Shown: positions 8,966 to 17,914 of the stretch, piece after piece
Position numbering within the stretch: position 1 is the stretch's first letter
How the letters are laid out: each line of letters opens with the position of its first letter
Assembly (NCBI RefSeq): GCF_036325985.1
Contig: NZ_JAUHLI010000012.1
Location: 1-64,000, forward strand
Direction of reading: 5' to 3'
DNA length: 64,000 nucleotides
Origin: Alkalimonas cellulosilytica
GTDB lineage: Bacteria; Pseudomonadota; Gammaproteobacteria; Enterobacterales; Alteromonadaceae
Notes under the pieces: generated by a model
The model's database searches: none
Told to the model about the DNA's origin: nothing
Seen by the model: the letters and a program-made list of their open reading frames with translations, nothing else
Translations under genes and position numbers: made by a program

Positions 8966-9267
8966 GTCTACCCTCCCCGGGCTCTTGTCGTCTTATTGTT
9001 GTTTGGGCAAAAATTGTGTAGGCAAAGCTATGAATGTTCTGACGTTATTATTATCAGCAGTACTCTAGTGTGTTTTTTTGCCCAAAAACCAGCCAGATTC
9101 GGCAAGGCGAGCTGCAGACACTACAACCCGATAACAGAGCAGCCTGCCTTGTCCAAACATCGGATGGCAAGCTGTCAGGCTAAAACCTAAGCTTGATCCA
9201 GCACATTGCAGTTTGGAAACAGAGCCGTCACACTAAGGGGGTTCCGACTGATTTATCAGGAGAATGT
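8966..9267. other. divergent intergenic region with 12-bp inverted repeat
   Basis: These 302 bases separate the receptor fragment from the ATPase gene. The visible structure is a perfect 12-bp inverted repeat, TTTGGGCAAAAA at 9002-9013 and its complement at 9075-9086, with 61 bases between the arms. The ATPase ribosome-binding site AGGAG is at 9258-9262. I see no convincing small gene, tRNA or terminator here. Confidence 0.5.
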
Positions 9268-11964
9268 ATGCCCAACAAGACACCATCTGGTTCACCTGAG
9301 CAATCAGGCCGTCCGCCAGCTCATGCGGAAGACGCCAAGGAGTTGCTTGCTCACCAGCACAGTACTATCGAGGGGCTAAGCACGGCTGAAGCCGCCAAAC
9401 GGCTAAGCGAACATGGTACCAATGCATTGCCCGAGCCCCCCCAGCCAGGCATCTTGCAGCGGTTTTTTAAGCATTTCCACGATACGCTGATATACATCTT
9501 GCTGGCAGCAGCCGGCATTACCGCCTTGCTGGGGCACTGGCTGGACACCTGGGTGATTCTGGCGGTGGTGCTGTTCAATGCCAGCATCGGTTTTGTGCAG
9601 GAAGGCAAAGCCGAAAAAGCACTGGCCGGCATTCGAAACATGCTGTCTTTGCATGCCACCGTAAAGCGGGATGGCAGCTGGCAGCAGCTGGCAGCCGAGC
9701 AATTGGTGGTTGGCGATATAGTGCGGCTTCGCTCCGGCGACAAAGTACCGGCCGATATGCGGCTGCTGGAAACTAACAACCTGCGGATTGAAGAGTCGGC
9801 GCTGACCGGCGAGTCGGTGCCCACCGAAAAAAACACTCAGGCTGTAGCAGCAGATGCCGGTGTCGGCGACCGTTTTTGCATGGCGTTTTCCGGCACCTTA
9901 GTCGCCGCCGGGCGCGGTACCGCGGTGGTCACTGCAACTGGTGCCCATACAGAAATAGGCCAAATCAACGCCATGCTTTCATCGGTGCAGGCCATTGCGA
10001 CGCCGCTGACCCGCCAAATGGCGCAGTTCAGTAAATGGCTATCGGTGGTGATTGTTGCTTTGGCGCTGCTGATGCTACTGATTGGCTATCTGCTGCATGA
10101 TTTTGCCATTGGCGAACTGTTTTTAGCGGCGATCGGCTTTGCTGTTGCCGCTATCCCTGAAGGCCTGCCAGCCATTTTAACCATCACTCTGGCGCTTGGC
10201 GTGCAGCAAATGGCCCGTCGCAATGCCATTACCCGCAGGTTAAATGCGGTGGAAACCTTAGGTTCCATTACCGTGATTTGTTCAGATAAAACCGGTACTT
10301 TAACCCGTAATGAGATGACCGCCAGTCAGGTGATCACCACCGCCGGAAACTACCAGATCAGTGGACTGGGCTATCAGCCGGAAGGTGATTTCGAGCTGGA
10401 AGGCGAGCACCTAACTGCGCTTAAACAGCCAACTCTGGCCGCCCTGATTGAAGTGGTCGCGGTTGCCAACGACAGCCAGTTGACCCAGCAGAATGAAAAC
10501 TGGGGCGTCCAGGGCGAGCCAACCGAAGGCGCCTTGCTGTGCCTGGCAGAGAAAGCCGGCTTTGAACGTGAACGCTACCAGCGGTTGGCGGTGATCCCGT
10601 TTGAGTCTGAAAACAAGTTTATGGCCAGTCTGGAGCAACGGCCGGATGGCAGCCGGCAGATTTTGCTGAAAGGCGCACCGGATCGCTTGCTGGAACGTTG
10701 CACAAGCCAGCTGGATGCCAACGGCGATGCCGAAGCGCTGGATAGCGACTTCTGGCAACAGCAATTGGATGCGCTTAGCAGCCAGGGACTGCGGGTGCTG
10801 GCTGCTGCCAACAAGAGCACTGAACACAGTGAGCTGGGGCTGGATGAACTGAGTGAGATGACATTGATTGGCCTGATTGGCATCATCGATCCGCCCAGGC
10901 CCGAGGCTATTGAGGCCATCGCCCAGTGCCATCAGGCTGGTATTCGGGTCAAAATGATCACCGGCGATCATGCCGGCACCGCCGAAGCCATCGGCAAAGC
11001 CATGCAGCTGTCAGCCGATGGTGCTTTGTGTGTGGTCACAGGTGCTGAAATTGAGGCCGCCAGCGATGAAGAACTTCAAGCCATCGCCGGGCGCAGCAAC
11101 ATCTTTGCCCGCACCAGCCCGGAGCACAAGCTTCGGCTGGTTAAAGCACTGCAAGCCAATGGCGAGGTGGTGGCCATGACCGGCGATGGTGTTAACGATG
11201 CCCCGGCGCTCAAGCGCGCTGATGTGGGCATCGCCATGGGCATCAAGGGCACCGAGGCTACCAAAGAAGCGGCCGATATCGTACTGGCCGATGACAACTT
11301 CAGCACCATCGCCCAAGCAATAGCCGAAGGGCGCACCATCTACGACAACTTGCGTAAAGCCATCCTGTTTATTTTACCCACCAATGGTGCTCAGGGTCTG
11401 GTGATGCTGGCAGCGGTGCTGTTTGGTCTGACCTTGCCGCTAACGCCGGTGCAGATCCTCTGGGTCAATATGGTGGTGGCAGTAACCCTGGCGTTGGCGC
11501 TGGCGTTTGAGCCGGCCGAGCCGGGCGTGATGAAGCGGCCACCACGCGATCCCAGAGCAGCCATTTTAAGCGCGATGTTTTTATGGCGCATCAGTCTGGT
11601 GTCGCTGATGATTGGTGGGGTGTCGATTTTGATGTTTTTATCGGCCATGGCTGCTGAGGTGGATCTCAGTACAGCCCGGACCCTGGCGGTCAATACGCTG
11701 GTGATGGCGCAGGCGTTTTATTTGATCAACAGCCGCTATCTGGCCGAGTGCAGCTTACGGTTTGGTTTGTTGTTTGCCAACAAAGTGGCCTGGCTGGCAA
11801 TGGGAGTTCTGCTGCTGTTACAGCTCGCATTCGTCTACCTGCCCTTTATGCAGCAATTATTCGGCACCAGCGCCCTGCCCCTTGCTTACTGGCTGCTCCC
11901 GATCGGTCTGGGCCTGGCGATTATGCTGCTGATTGAGCTGGAGAAGAAATGGCTCTGGCGCTGA
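9268..11964 (+). CDS. P2-type (SERCA/PMR1-like) cation-transporting ATPase
   Basis: The start is the ATG at 9268, with AGGAG five bases upstream; the longer frame back to 9193 has none. The 898-residue protein has, in order, an N-terminal cation-ATPase segment, TGES in the actuator domain, a PEGLP motif in the fourth membrane helix, the phosphorylation site Asp340 in CSDKTGTLT, KGAPD in the nucleotide-binding domain, TGDGVNDAPAL at the hinge, and a C-terminal helical bundle. Overall it matches Ca/Mn-type pumps. However, the helix equivalent to M6 reads WVNMVVAVTLAL, so the ion-ligating Asp of SERCA-type pumps is replaced, and M5 has Gln where SERCA has Glu. The transported cation is therefore uncertain. 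It is a single gene. Confidence 0.85.
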   Translation: MPNKTPSGSPEQSGRPPAHAEDAKELLAHQHSTIEGLSTAEAAKRLSEHGTNALPEPPQPGILQRFFKHFHDTLIYILLAAAGITALLGHWLDTWVILAVVLFNASIGFVQEGKAEKALAGIRNMLSLHATVKRDGSWQQLAAEQLVVGDIVRLRSGDKVPADMRLLETNNLRIEESALTGESVPTEKNTQAVAADAGVGDRFCMAFSGTLVAAGRGTAVVTATGAHTEIGQINAMLSSVQAIATPLTRQMAQFSKWLSVVIVALALLMLLIGYLLHDFAIGELFLAAIGFAVAAIPEGLPAILTITLALGVQQMARRNAITRRLNAVETLGSITVICSDKTGTLTRNEMTASQVITTAGNYQISGLGYQPEGDFELEGEHLTALKQPTLAALIEVVAVANDSQLTQQNENWGVQGEPTEGALLCLAEKAGFERERYQRLAVIPFESENKFMASLEQRPDGSRQILLKGAPDRLLERCTSQLDANGDAEALDSDFWQQQLDALSSQGLRVLAAANKSTEHSELGLDELSEMTLIGLIGIIDPPRPEAIEAIAQCHQAGIRVKMITGDHAGTAEAIGKAMQLSADGALCVVTGAEIEAASDEELQAIAGRSNIFARTSPEHKLRLVKALQANGEVVAMTGDGVNDAPALKRADVGIAMGIKGTEATKEAADIVLADDNFSTIAQAIAEGRTIYDNLRKAILFILPTNGAQGLVMLAAVLFGLTLPLTPVQILWVNMVVAVTLALALAFEPAEPGVMKRPPRDPRAAILSAMFLWRISLVSLMIGGVSILMFLSAMAAEVDLSTARTLAVNTLVMAQAFYLINSRYLAECSLRFGLLFANKVAWLAMGVLLLLQLAFVYLPFMQQLFGTSALPLAYWLLPIGLGLAIMLLIELEKKWLWR

Positions 11965-11998
11965 CGCACTTTTGATGCCTGCTGGTGAATAAAAGTGA

Positions 11999-12027
11999 AC
12001 AGGATACGGCATAAGGCCGTACCCTGT
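11999..12027 (+). terminator. hairpin between ATPase gene and DUF6435 gene
   Basis: ACAGG-A-TACGGC (11999-12010) pairs with GCCGTA-C-CCTGT (12016-12027): 11 pairs with one A/C mismatch and a 5-base loop. Only a weak T-rich run (ACTTTAG) follows, so it may be an imperfect terminator or an attenuator. Confidence 0.4.
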
Positions 12028-12067
12028 ACTTTAGCACTTAAACACTTAACACTCAGGAGCAAAGCCG

Positions 12068-12244
12068 ATGTTTGGATTATTTAAACGCGACCCTATCAAA
12101 AAACTGCGTAAAATCTACGATCAAAAGCTGGAGCAAGCCATGTTGGCACAGCGCAAAGGCGATATGCGGCTCTTTGCCGATTTAACCGCTGAAAGCGAAG
12201 CCTTATGGCAACAAATTGAGCAGTTGCAACAGCAACAATCTTAA
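12068..12244 (+). CDS. DUF6435 family small protein
   Basis: This is a 58-residue protein starting with MFGLFKRDP and then a Lys/Gln-rich helix. It contains the segments QAMLAQRKGDMR and LTAESEALWQQIEQL that I recall from DUF6435 small proteins of gammaproteobacteria. AGGAG lies 9 bases before the ATG. It is predicted to be one long amphipathic helix or helical hairpin, cytoplasmic, with unknown function. Its stop codon overlaps the 3' end of the convergent ABC transporter gene by 4 bases. Confidence 0.8.
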   Translation: MFGLFKRDPIKKLRKIYDQKLEQAMLAQRKGDMRLFADLTAESEALWQQIEQLQQQQS

Positions 12245-14025
12245 TCTGCACTGCCGGGATTGAGCAGCTGCAGCTCTGCCAGCTCTTTGTACAGCGGGCA
12301 ACTGGCCATCAGCTCACTGTGACTGCCGCTAGCAATGACGCGGCCTTTGTCCAGCACCACGATGCGATCCACATGCAGCACCGTCGATAAGCGATGCGCA
12401 ATGATCAGGGTGGTTTTGCCTTGCATCAGGTGCTGCAACGCTTCTTTCACCGCATGCTCACTGACCGCATCCAGCGCACTGGTTGCTTCGTCCAGCAGCA
12501 ATACCGGCCGATCCGCCAGAATAGCCCGGGCGATGGCCAGCCGTTGTTTCTGCCCACCAGATAGACGCACACCGCGCTCGCCTAATTGGCTGTGATAGCC
12601 TTCAGGCAATTCCTGGATAAACACATCCGCCCGGGCCGCTATGCAGGCGGCTATCACTTCAGCTTCGCTTGCCTCTGGCCGGCCATAACGCACATTTTCC
12701 AGCACCGAATCGGCAAAAATCACCGCATCCTGGGGTACCAGGGCAAATTGGGCCCGTAAGCTGGCCAGATCCAGCTCGGCAATATCGATGTTATCGAGCA
12801 AAATGCGACCTTGCTGCGGCTGATAAAAGCGTTGCAGCAACTGAAACAAAGTGCTTTTGCCGGCGCCGCTAGGCCCGACCAATGCAATGCGCTCACCTGG
12901 CGCTATGCTAAGATCAAGTCCGCTCAATGCAGCGCTGCTGCCAGCCTGCGGGTAGGAAAAACTGAGTTGTTGCAACTCCAAACGTCCCTGCACCGGCTGT
13001 GGCAATGCCTGAGGCTGTGCGACCGTCTCAATGTGCACCGGCACCTCTGACAATTCAATCAAACGTTCGGTTGCACCAGCTGCACGCTGCACCTCGCCAA
13101 TCACTTCGCTGATGGTCGCAGTCGCGCCCGCCACCAAGACCGCATAAAACAAGAATGCCGTAAGCTGACCGGCTGACATTCGGCCTTGCAACACATCCAG
13201 CGCCCCTGCCCAGCCAATCAAGGTGATGGCACTGACGCTCAGCAGCATCACCAGCCCAATCAACAAAGCACGGTAAAAAATGCGCTTTTGGGCTGCATTG
13301 ATCACCTGCTCAATTTTGCCGGCGAACAGCTGCTGATCCAGGCGTTCATGGCCATAAGACTGAACGGTGTGAATTTCGTGCAGGCTCTCATCGACATGAG
13401 CACCAATATCGGCCAGCCGATCCTGGCTGGCCCGCGATAAGCGCCGCACTTTGCGGCCCAGCACAATGATAGGCACCAACACCAAAGGCACTGCCAACAG
13501 CACCAAAGCCGTCAATTTGAAACTGGTTAGCAGCATCATCAGTAAGCCGCCGATGGCGGTCACGCCTGAGCGCAGTGCCATCGACAAACTGGAGCCCACC
13601 ACCGATTGCAGCAAGGTGGTATCGGCAGTAAAGCGGGAAATCACTTCGCCGGTGCGGGTTTCGCTGTAAAAAGCCGGTGAGAGTTTCAGTAAATGCCGGT
13701 ACACCCGATTGCGGATATCGGCACTGACCCGCTCGCCCAGCCAGGTCATCAGGTAAAAGCGGCAAAACACCGCGCTGGCGCTGATGGCGCTTATAAGCAA
13801 CACCCAGCCGACCAGTTGATTCAGCCGCCCGGCATTGCCAGCCACAAAGCCTTCGTCTACCAGCAGCCGCACACCCTGCCCCAGCGCAAGCCAGGCCAAG
13901 GAACCCACCAGCAGGAAAAACACCGCCGCCGCGACCTGCCAGCGGTAAGGCTTTAAAAAAGCCAGCAGCCAGGGCAATACAGCCTTATTTGAGGCAGTGG
14001 CGTTAACTGTGGAGGATTGAGACAT
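12241..14025 (-). CDS. MsbA-like ABC exporter (fused permease-ATPase)
   Basis: The 594-residue half-transporter has an N-terminal six-helix membrane domain (about residues 20-320). The ATPase domain has Walker A GPSGAGKST at about 382, signature LSGGQKQR at about 487, Walker B VLLLDEATSAL at about 507, and the H-loop in IIAHRLST. It should act as a homodimer that exports lipids, drugs or another hydrophobic substrate from the inner membrane. It belongs to the MsbA/BmrA-type subfamily but does not look like the essential MsbA, because no lpxK-type neighbour is present. It is divergent from the YebC-family gene, with 98 bases between the start codons. Confidence 0.87.
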   Translation of the reverse strand: MSQSSTVNATASNKAVLPWLLAFLKPYRWQVAAAVFFLLVGSLAWLALGQGVRLLVDEGFVAGNAGRLNQLVGWVLLISAISASAVFCRFYLMTWLGERVSADIRNRVYRHLLKLSPAFYSETRTGEVISRFTADTTLLQSVVGSSLSMALRSGVTAIGGLLMMLLTSFKLTALVLLAVPLVLVPIIVLGRKVRRLSRASQDRLADIGAHVDESLHEIHTVQSYGHERLDQQLFAGKIEQVINAAQKRIFYRALLIGLVMLLSVSAITLIGWAGALDVLQGRMSAGQLTAFLFYAVLVAGATATISEVIGEVQRAAGATERLIELSEVPVHIETVAQPQALPQPVQGRLELQQLSFSYPQAGSSAALSGLDLSIAPGERIALVGPSGAGKSTLFQLLQRFYQPQQGRILLDNIDIAELDLASLRAQFALVPQDAVIFADSVLENVRYGRPEASEAEVIAACIAARADVFIQELPEGYHSQLGERGVRLSGGQKQRLAIARAILADRPVLLLDEATSALDAVSEHAVKEALQHLMQGKTTLIIAHRLSTVLHVDRIVVLDKGRVIASGSHSELMASCPLYKELAELQLLNPGSAD

Positions 14026-14123
14026 TGTTAGTCCTTGCGTGATTGGATGAGCGTCTGACTTGCGCGAACAGGGCTGCTTTGGCTAGACTAAGCCACTTTT
14101 TTAGCTTTCGTACAGGACTATTT

Positions 14124-14825
14124 ATGGGCGCGCAGTGGAAAACCAAACACAAAATGGATGCAGCGGCATCCAAAGGACGTATTTTTACCAAGCTGGCCAA
14201 AGAAATCATGGTGGCTGCACGCAATGGCGCCGATCCGGATATGAACAGCAAACTGCGCTCGGCCATTGATGCCGCCAAAAAGGCCTCCATGCCCAAAGAC
14301 ACCTTGGAGCGCGCCATCAAAAAAGGCGCCGGCTTGCTGGATGGCCCGGTCAACTATGAGTCCGTCACCTACGAAGGCTTTGCCCCGCATCAGGTGCCGG
14401 TCATCGTCGAGTGCTTAACCGACAATAAAAACCGCTCGGCCCAGAGTATGCGCTTGCTGTTTCGTAAAGGCCAGCTGGCTACTTCGGGCGCTGTGTCCTG
14501 GGATTTTAAGCATCTTGGGCAAATTGAAGCCACCCCAAGCAGCGATGATGCCGATTTAGAGCTGGCCGCCATTGAAGCCGGTGCGCAGGATTTTGAAGCT
14601 GGTGAAGGCAATGACGTGGTGTTTTTAACCGAACCGACCGATTTGGATGCCGTCAGCAAAGCCCTGCCGGAATTTGGCTACGAAGTCCAATCCGCCAAAC
14701 TGGTGTACCGCGCCAACAACCCGGTTGAATTAAGCGGCGATGCGCTGGCCGAAGTGGAAGCCTTTTTGGATGCCATCGACAACGATGACGATGTGCAAAA
14801 TGTCTATGCGGGGTTGGCGGGCTAA
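14124..14825 (+). CDS. YebC/PmpR family protein
   Basis: The chosen start at 14124 gives 233 residues beginning MGAQWKTKHK, which matches the conserved N-terminus of the family (GHSKW..KHRK in YebC). The segment GRIFTKLAKEI and later YEGFAP and DNKNR.A motifs are family signatures. YebC proteins were long annotated as transcription regulators; more recent work ties them to translation of difficult peptide sequences. This copy looks like a divergent paralog rather than the ruvC-linked yebC, since no ruv genes are adjacent. A Shine-Dalgarno-like AGGA is 7 bases upstream. Confidence 0.88.
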   Translation: MGAQWKTKHKMDAAASKGRIFTKLAKEIMVAARNGADPDMNSKLRSAIDAAKKASMPKDTLERAIKKGAGLLDGPVNYESVTYEGFAPHQVPVIVECLTDNKNRSAQSMRLLFRKGQLATSGAVSWDFKHLGQIEATPSSDDADLELAAIEAGAQDFEAGEGNDVVFLTEPTDLDAVSKALPEFGYEVQSAKLVYRANNPVELSGDALAEVEAFLDAIDNDDDVQNVYAGLAG

Positions 14826-14844
14826 GCTAGGGCACGCCCTAGCT
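14825..14844 (+). terminator. hairpin after YebC-family gene
   Basis: AGCTAGGG (14825-14832) and CCCTAGCT (14837-14844) form a perfect 8-bp stem around CACG, beginning at the stop codon. No T-run follows on either strand, so it may only protect the mRNA end or act weakly between the convergent genes. Confidence 0.35.
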
Positions 14845-14866
14845 GAATAATAACAGGCAGCACAAT

Positions 14867-15286
14867 TTAAGGCGCGGGCGGCTCCGGTTGCAGCAGGTAC
14901 TCATCCGGAGTCAACGCACTGACAGGTGAGTGACGAAAATCCCGTACATTGCGGGTGATGATACAATCACATCCCAGAGTTTCGGCGGCAGCTGCAACGA
15001 CGGCGTCCTCAAAATCTGGCCAGCCAAGCCCCTGTGCGCGCAGGAGTTCGGCATGCCCGACCGCCGCTACCGAAAAGTGCTTGAGCAACCAGGCAACCAC
15101 TTGATCGGCAACGCTATTGTTGTTATAACGCCCCACCAGGTAATGAATGGTGGTGACCGCATGCCCCGCGACTGCCCCCTGCTTCTGTCGATGGATCACT
15201 TGATCCAACACGGCTGCAGACGCACGGTAGTGTGGTTCGCGTTGCTGAATGACATCCAACAGGACATTGAGATCAATCAGGATCAT
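14867..15286 (-). CDS. PIN-domain toxin (VapC-like)
   Basis: This 139-residue PIN-domain protein begins MILIDLNVLLDV, with the first acidic residue Asp5. Further acidic residues lie in the segments DFEDAVVAAAA and TRNVRDF, the expected positions of the PIN active site that binds Mg and cleaves RNA. Its start codon overlaps the stop of the upstream gene in an ATGA, so the pair is translationally coupled. The upstream gene encodes a ribbon-helix-helix antitoxin candidate. The RNA target is not predictable from sequence. Confidence 0.82.
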   Translation of the reverse strand: MILIDLNVLLDVIQQREPHYRASAAVLDQVIHRQKQGAVAGHAVTTIHYLVGRYNNNSVADQVVAWLLKHFSVAAVGHAELLRAQGLGWPDFEDAVVAAAAETLGCDCIITRNVRDFRHSPVSALTPDEYLLQPEPPAP

Positions 15287-15528
15287 TGGCTGTGTTTGTC
15301 TAGAAGATGATCGCGGTAGAGTTGCCGTGCATCGACCTGCTCGGGAACCAGGCCGCTGATTTGTTCCAGTTCGACCGACGGTGTGTACTGCTCCAGCGCC
15401 CGCAAGCGACGCAGATAGCGGTCAATCATCTCGGTAACCGTGATGCCATGCCGCTGTGAATAGCTCTTGGCGAAATCAACATCCTGGCTAGGCAGGCGAA
15501 TCGTTAGTTTGGTCGATGTCTGCTCCAT
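15283..15528 (-). CDS. DUF6364-type antitoxin
   Basis: The start at 15528 is preceded by GAGAGGG and gives 81 residues. The N-terminal strand TKLTIRLPSQDV followed by two helices (YSQRHGITVTEMIDRYL) is a ribbon-helix-helix fold of the DUF6364 type. The C-terminal 35 residues would bind and block the PIN toxin encoded immediately downstream (4-base ATGA overlap). It is expected to autorepress the operon with the toxin. The longer upstream frame is rejected because it lacks a ribosome-binding site and has an atypical basic extension. Confidence 0.8.
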   Translation of the reverse strand: MEQTSTKLTIRLPSQDVDFAKSYSQRHGITVTEMIDRYLRRLRALEQYTPSVELEQISGLVPEQVDARQLYRDHLLDKHSQ

Positions 15529-15694
15529 CTGCGCCCTCTCAATACGGCTCAATTGTTTCAAGTATACGGCACACGTAGCAAAGCGCAAGGCAGAACGCTG
15601 CCATGCAACCTTGATCAATGGCTTACGCCAATGATTTTGGCGGCGCATCCTTGCGCCACGCTTGTTTATCAAGGCTTCACCCTACCCTGATGCG

Positions 15695-15946
15695 TTAACG
15701 GCAAACAACATCCGACGAACGAACAAAACCATCAATCCATTGCCCAAATGCAGCCATTGCCATTTGGTAATTAGGATAACCTCCCTTCACCGTAAACCAT
15801 TGATTACTTGCATAATCCGGTAAAGTAATCACCAAAGTGCCGTTACTATTTTCTTGCACCCGAAGCAAGGGCAACAAAGAGCGCCCTTGCTGTTGCCAAT
15901 GCTGCAGTAAAGCAATGGCTTCTTTTTTCCCGATGACAACTGACAA
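15695..15946 (-). CDS. small hypothetical protein
   Basis: An 83-residue frame begins at TTG 15946, with GAGGTG seven bases ahead; a GTG at 15961 is the alternative start, without a ribosome-binding site. The sequence has an amphipathic helix (AIALLQHWQQQ), a probable beta hairpin (NGTLVITLPDY) and a conserved-looking aromatic C-terminal half with GQWIDGF. I do not recognise a family. It lies between the toxin-antitoxin pair and the lipase genes, on the same strand, without overlap. Confidence 0.45.
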   Translation of the reverse strand: MSVVIGKKEAIALLQHWQQQGRSLLPLLRVQENSNGTLVITLPDYASNQWFTVKGGYPNYQMAMAAFGQWIDGFVRSSDVVCR

Positions 15947-16024
15947 CGCAATACACCTCACACAAATACGGGTATCAAGCCAGGAACACAGCCCCTACTT
16001 AACGTATAGATAGTTTTTAAATGA

Positions 16025-17194
16025 TTAACGAAGAAACACCATGGCCTCGCGGACTAAGCGATGCAAAGCTGCCAGCGTCACCTCGAACACCCAGCGAATA
16101 AACCGGTAGGATAGATCCACCACCTGGGTTCCACCTTTGCCTGCGAAAACCAGCATATGCCCTAACAAACCTAAGGTCTGGTTTGCATATTCAGCGGATA
16201 ACTTTGCAATTTTCTCCACCGATGAAGCAAGCAGATCATAAAAGGTAAGAAAGGTGACGGCCCCTGCCTGCACAGCGATGGCAGAAAGCTGCCCAGATTT
16301 TTTTAGCAGGGTAATAAGCGCATTGTTGATACGGTGCGCCCAGTAGGTGGTAAAAGTCACCTGATGGCGGTCGGGGTATTGCAGCTCTGTCGCTTTAAAC
16401 AATTCAGCAGATTGGCTTTGCAACGCATCCCAGCTATGGCTGTTGGCTGTGTTTAAATAACCAGGCGTGCCATTTTCGCCCATGCTGTGGGCAGATGCGC
16501 GCAAGCCTTGCGCTGAACTGAGCAAGATTTCCCGCCCTTTGTAAGGCGCATGCATAAAGGGCCATAATGGCACCAGAGGCACAGGATCACCTGCATGGGT
16601 GCAACGGAAAATTTTATCAATACTGCCGGTTGTTTTGATAGAGAAGCCATCAAAACCCACCCGCGGGGCGCCAAAGGTATACAAGCACACTCTTTTTTTA
16701 TAACGGCGCTTCACCCAATCTGCCGTGATATGCGCCAGGGCACCACCTAAGCTGTGACCAATACAGTGCACCGTACCGCGGCCACTGCCCGTCAAAACAG
16801 GGGTCAGGCTTTGCTCTAATGCCGGTTTCATACTTTGAAATACTTTGTTAAAACCGGCATGCACCAGTGCATTACTTTCACCACCGGTTAACCCAATATG
16901 CAGATCAGTGATCACATCTCGCAGACCATCGGTTCCGCGGATTGCAACCACATGATCACCGGTATAAGATGCTTTGCCTATGCCAATAGCCGCAAAGCCC
17001 GTTTGCCGGTTAAATAGCCGCGAAATAAAGCCACCTGATACGCCCTGAATGCGATGATTGCTTAAATCGAAGTCAAAGTTATTAGTAACCTGTTTGCTGA
17101 GAAGTGCAAGAAACCTTTGCTCCATCCCCTTCTCTTTTAGGGTATAAACTGAGTTCGCTAAAGATGCTGCCATGAGCGGTGTCAGTTCATTCAT
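16025..17194 (-). CDS. class 3 lipase (alpha/beta-hydrolase)
   Basis: The start is the ATG at 17194, in a 4-base ATGA overlap with the upstream gene, giving 389 residues. The nucleophile elbow GHSLGGAL places Ser148. Asp203 in AGDPVP and a His in the NSHSW segment (about 248) complete the class 3 lipase triad. There is no signal peptide. The last 130 residues after the catalytic domain contain hydrophobic amphipathic helices. A lipase without export signal, coupled to a small exported protein, fits the pattern of type VI phospholipase effectors with periplasmic immunity proteins, but no type VI gene is in the window, so this is only a hypothesis. Confidence 0.82.
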   Translation of the reverse strand: MNELTPLMAASLANSVYTLKEKGMEQRFLALLSKQVTNNFDFDLSNHRIQGVSGGFISRLFNRQTGFAAIGIGKASYTGDHVVAIRGTDGLRDVITDLHIGLTGGESNALVHAGFNKVFQSMKPALEQSLTPVLTGSGRGTVHCIGHSLGGALAHITADWVKRRYKKRVCLYTFGAPRVGFDGFSIKTTGSIDKIFRCTHAGDPVPLVPLWPFMHAPYKGREILLSSAQGLRASAHSMGENGTPGYLNTANSHSWDALQSQSAELFKATELQYPDRHQVTFTTYWAHRINNALITLLKKSGQLSAIAVQAGAVTFLTFYDLLASSVEKIAKLSAEYANQTLGLLGHMLVFAGKGGTQVVDLSYRFIRWVFEVTLAALHRLVREAMVFLR

Positions 17195-17745
17195 TTCCAA
17201 AGTTCCTTTTCTAAAATTATTTCATCGTGTTCAAACGTGCATATAGAGACAACACCAAGTGGTGGTGATTGAGGGTTTCTCATCGGAATTTCCAGTCTCA
17301 TATCAGGTGATGTCAGTTCACACTGCATGCTGGATAACAATTGACGTATACTGTCGTAGTTCAAAGTGTTGAGATTGGCAGCAGCCCAAATCTCAGTTCG
17401 CGAATTTGCATGCTCAACAACTAATGTTTGCGTTACTGTGGTATCAAACATCGGCGAAACGCGCAGTTTGGCAATTTTAACCGGCAACTGAAAATGGCCT
17501 TGTTCATCCGTAATGGCACTGTCATTAAATTTTTTATCACTGTAGGTTAAGTAGCGATGTACTGTTGCCCCGGCTACCGGTTTGTTGTGCAAGGTGACAG
17601 TACCGTTCACCTCGGGAGATAGTTCCAACTCTGTTTTTTTAAACCAACCAAACACACCGGCCTCCACATGTGTTGTAAACATCAACAGTATCAGTGCCAA
17701 ACCAGCTATAGCTGGCTTTTTGTCAATACGCTGCCATTCAAGCAT
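17191..17745 (-). CDS. DUF6795-type exported protein, partner of lipase
   Basis: The 184-residue protein has a single hydrophobic segment near residues 12-30 (signal peptide or anchor). A beta-sandwich resembling carboxypeptidase regulatory-like domains follows (VNGTVTLHNKPVAGATV ... DEQGHFQLP), a pattern I recall for DUF6795. It is expected in the periplasm. It is translated before the lipase and overlaps it by four bases, so the two are made together. Possible roles are immunity, chaperone or lipase anchoring. A weak AGGG lies upstream of the ATG. Confidence 0.65.
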   Translation of the reverse strand: MLEWQRIDKKPAIAGLALILLMFTTHVEAGVFGWFKKTELELSPEVNGTVTLHNKPVAGATVHRYLTYSDKKFNDSAITDEQGHFQLPVKIAKLRVSPMFDTTVTQTLVVEHANSRTEIWAAANLNTLNYDSIRQLLSSMQCELTSPDMRLEIPMRNPQSPPLGVVSICTFEHDEIILEKELWK

Positions 17746-17914
17746 TCGGTAAACCCTAAGGGTATATTGATATGGTGAATTCTAACCTTTGCTATAAAGG
17801 TGTCAACAAGGAAGCCATAAAAGGATATTTTCAGCAGCAATTATGAAACAAAAATAGCTGTATTAGGCTAAATTGAATTTATTGGAGGTGGGATTCAATA
17901 AGTATGGTTTTTGT

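Noticed and set aside
9193..9267. Upstream extension of the P-type ATPase
   Set aside because: The extension has no ribosome-binding site, while the ATG at 9268 has AGGAG at the correct distance.
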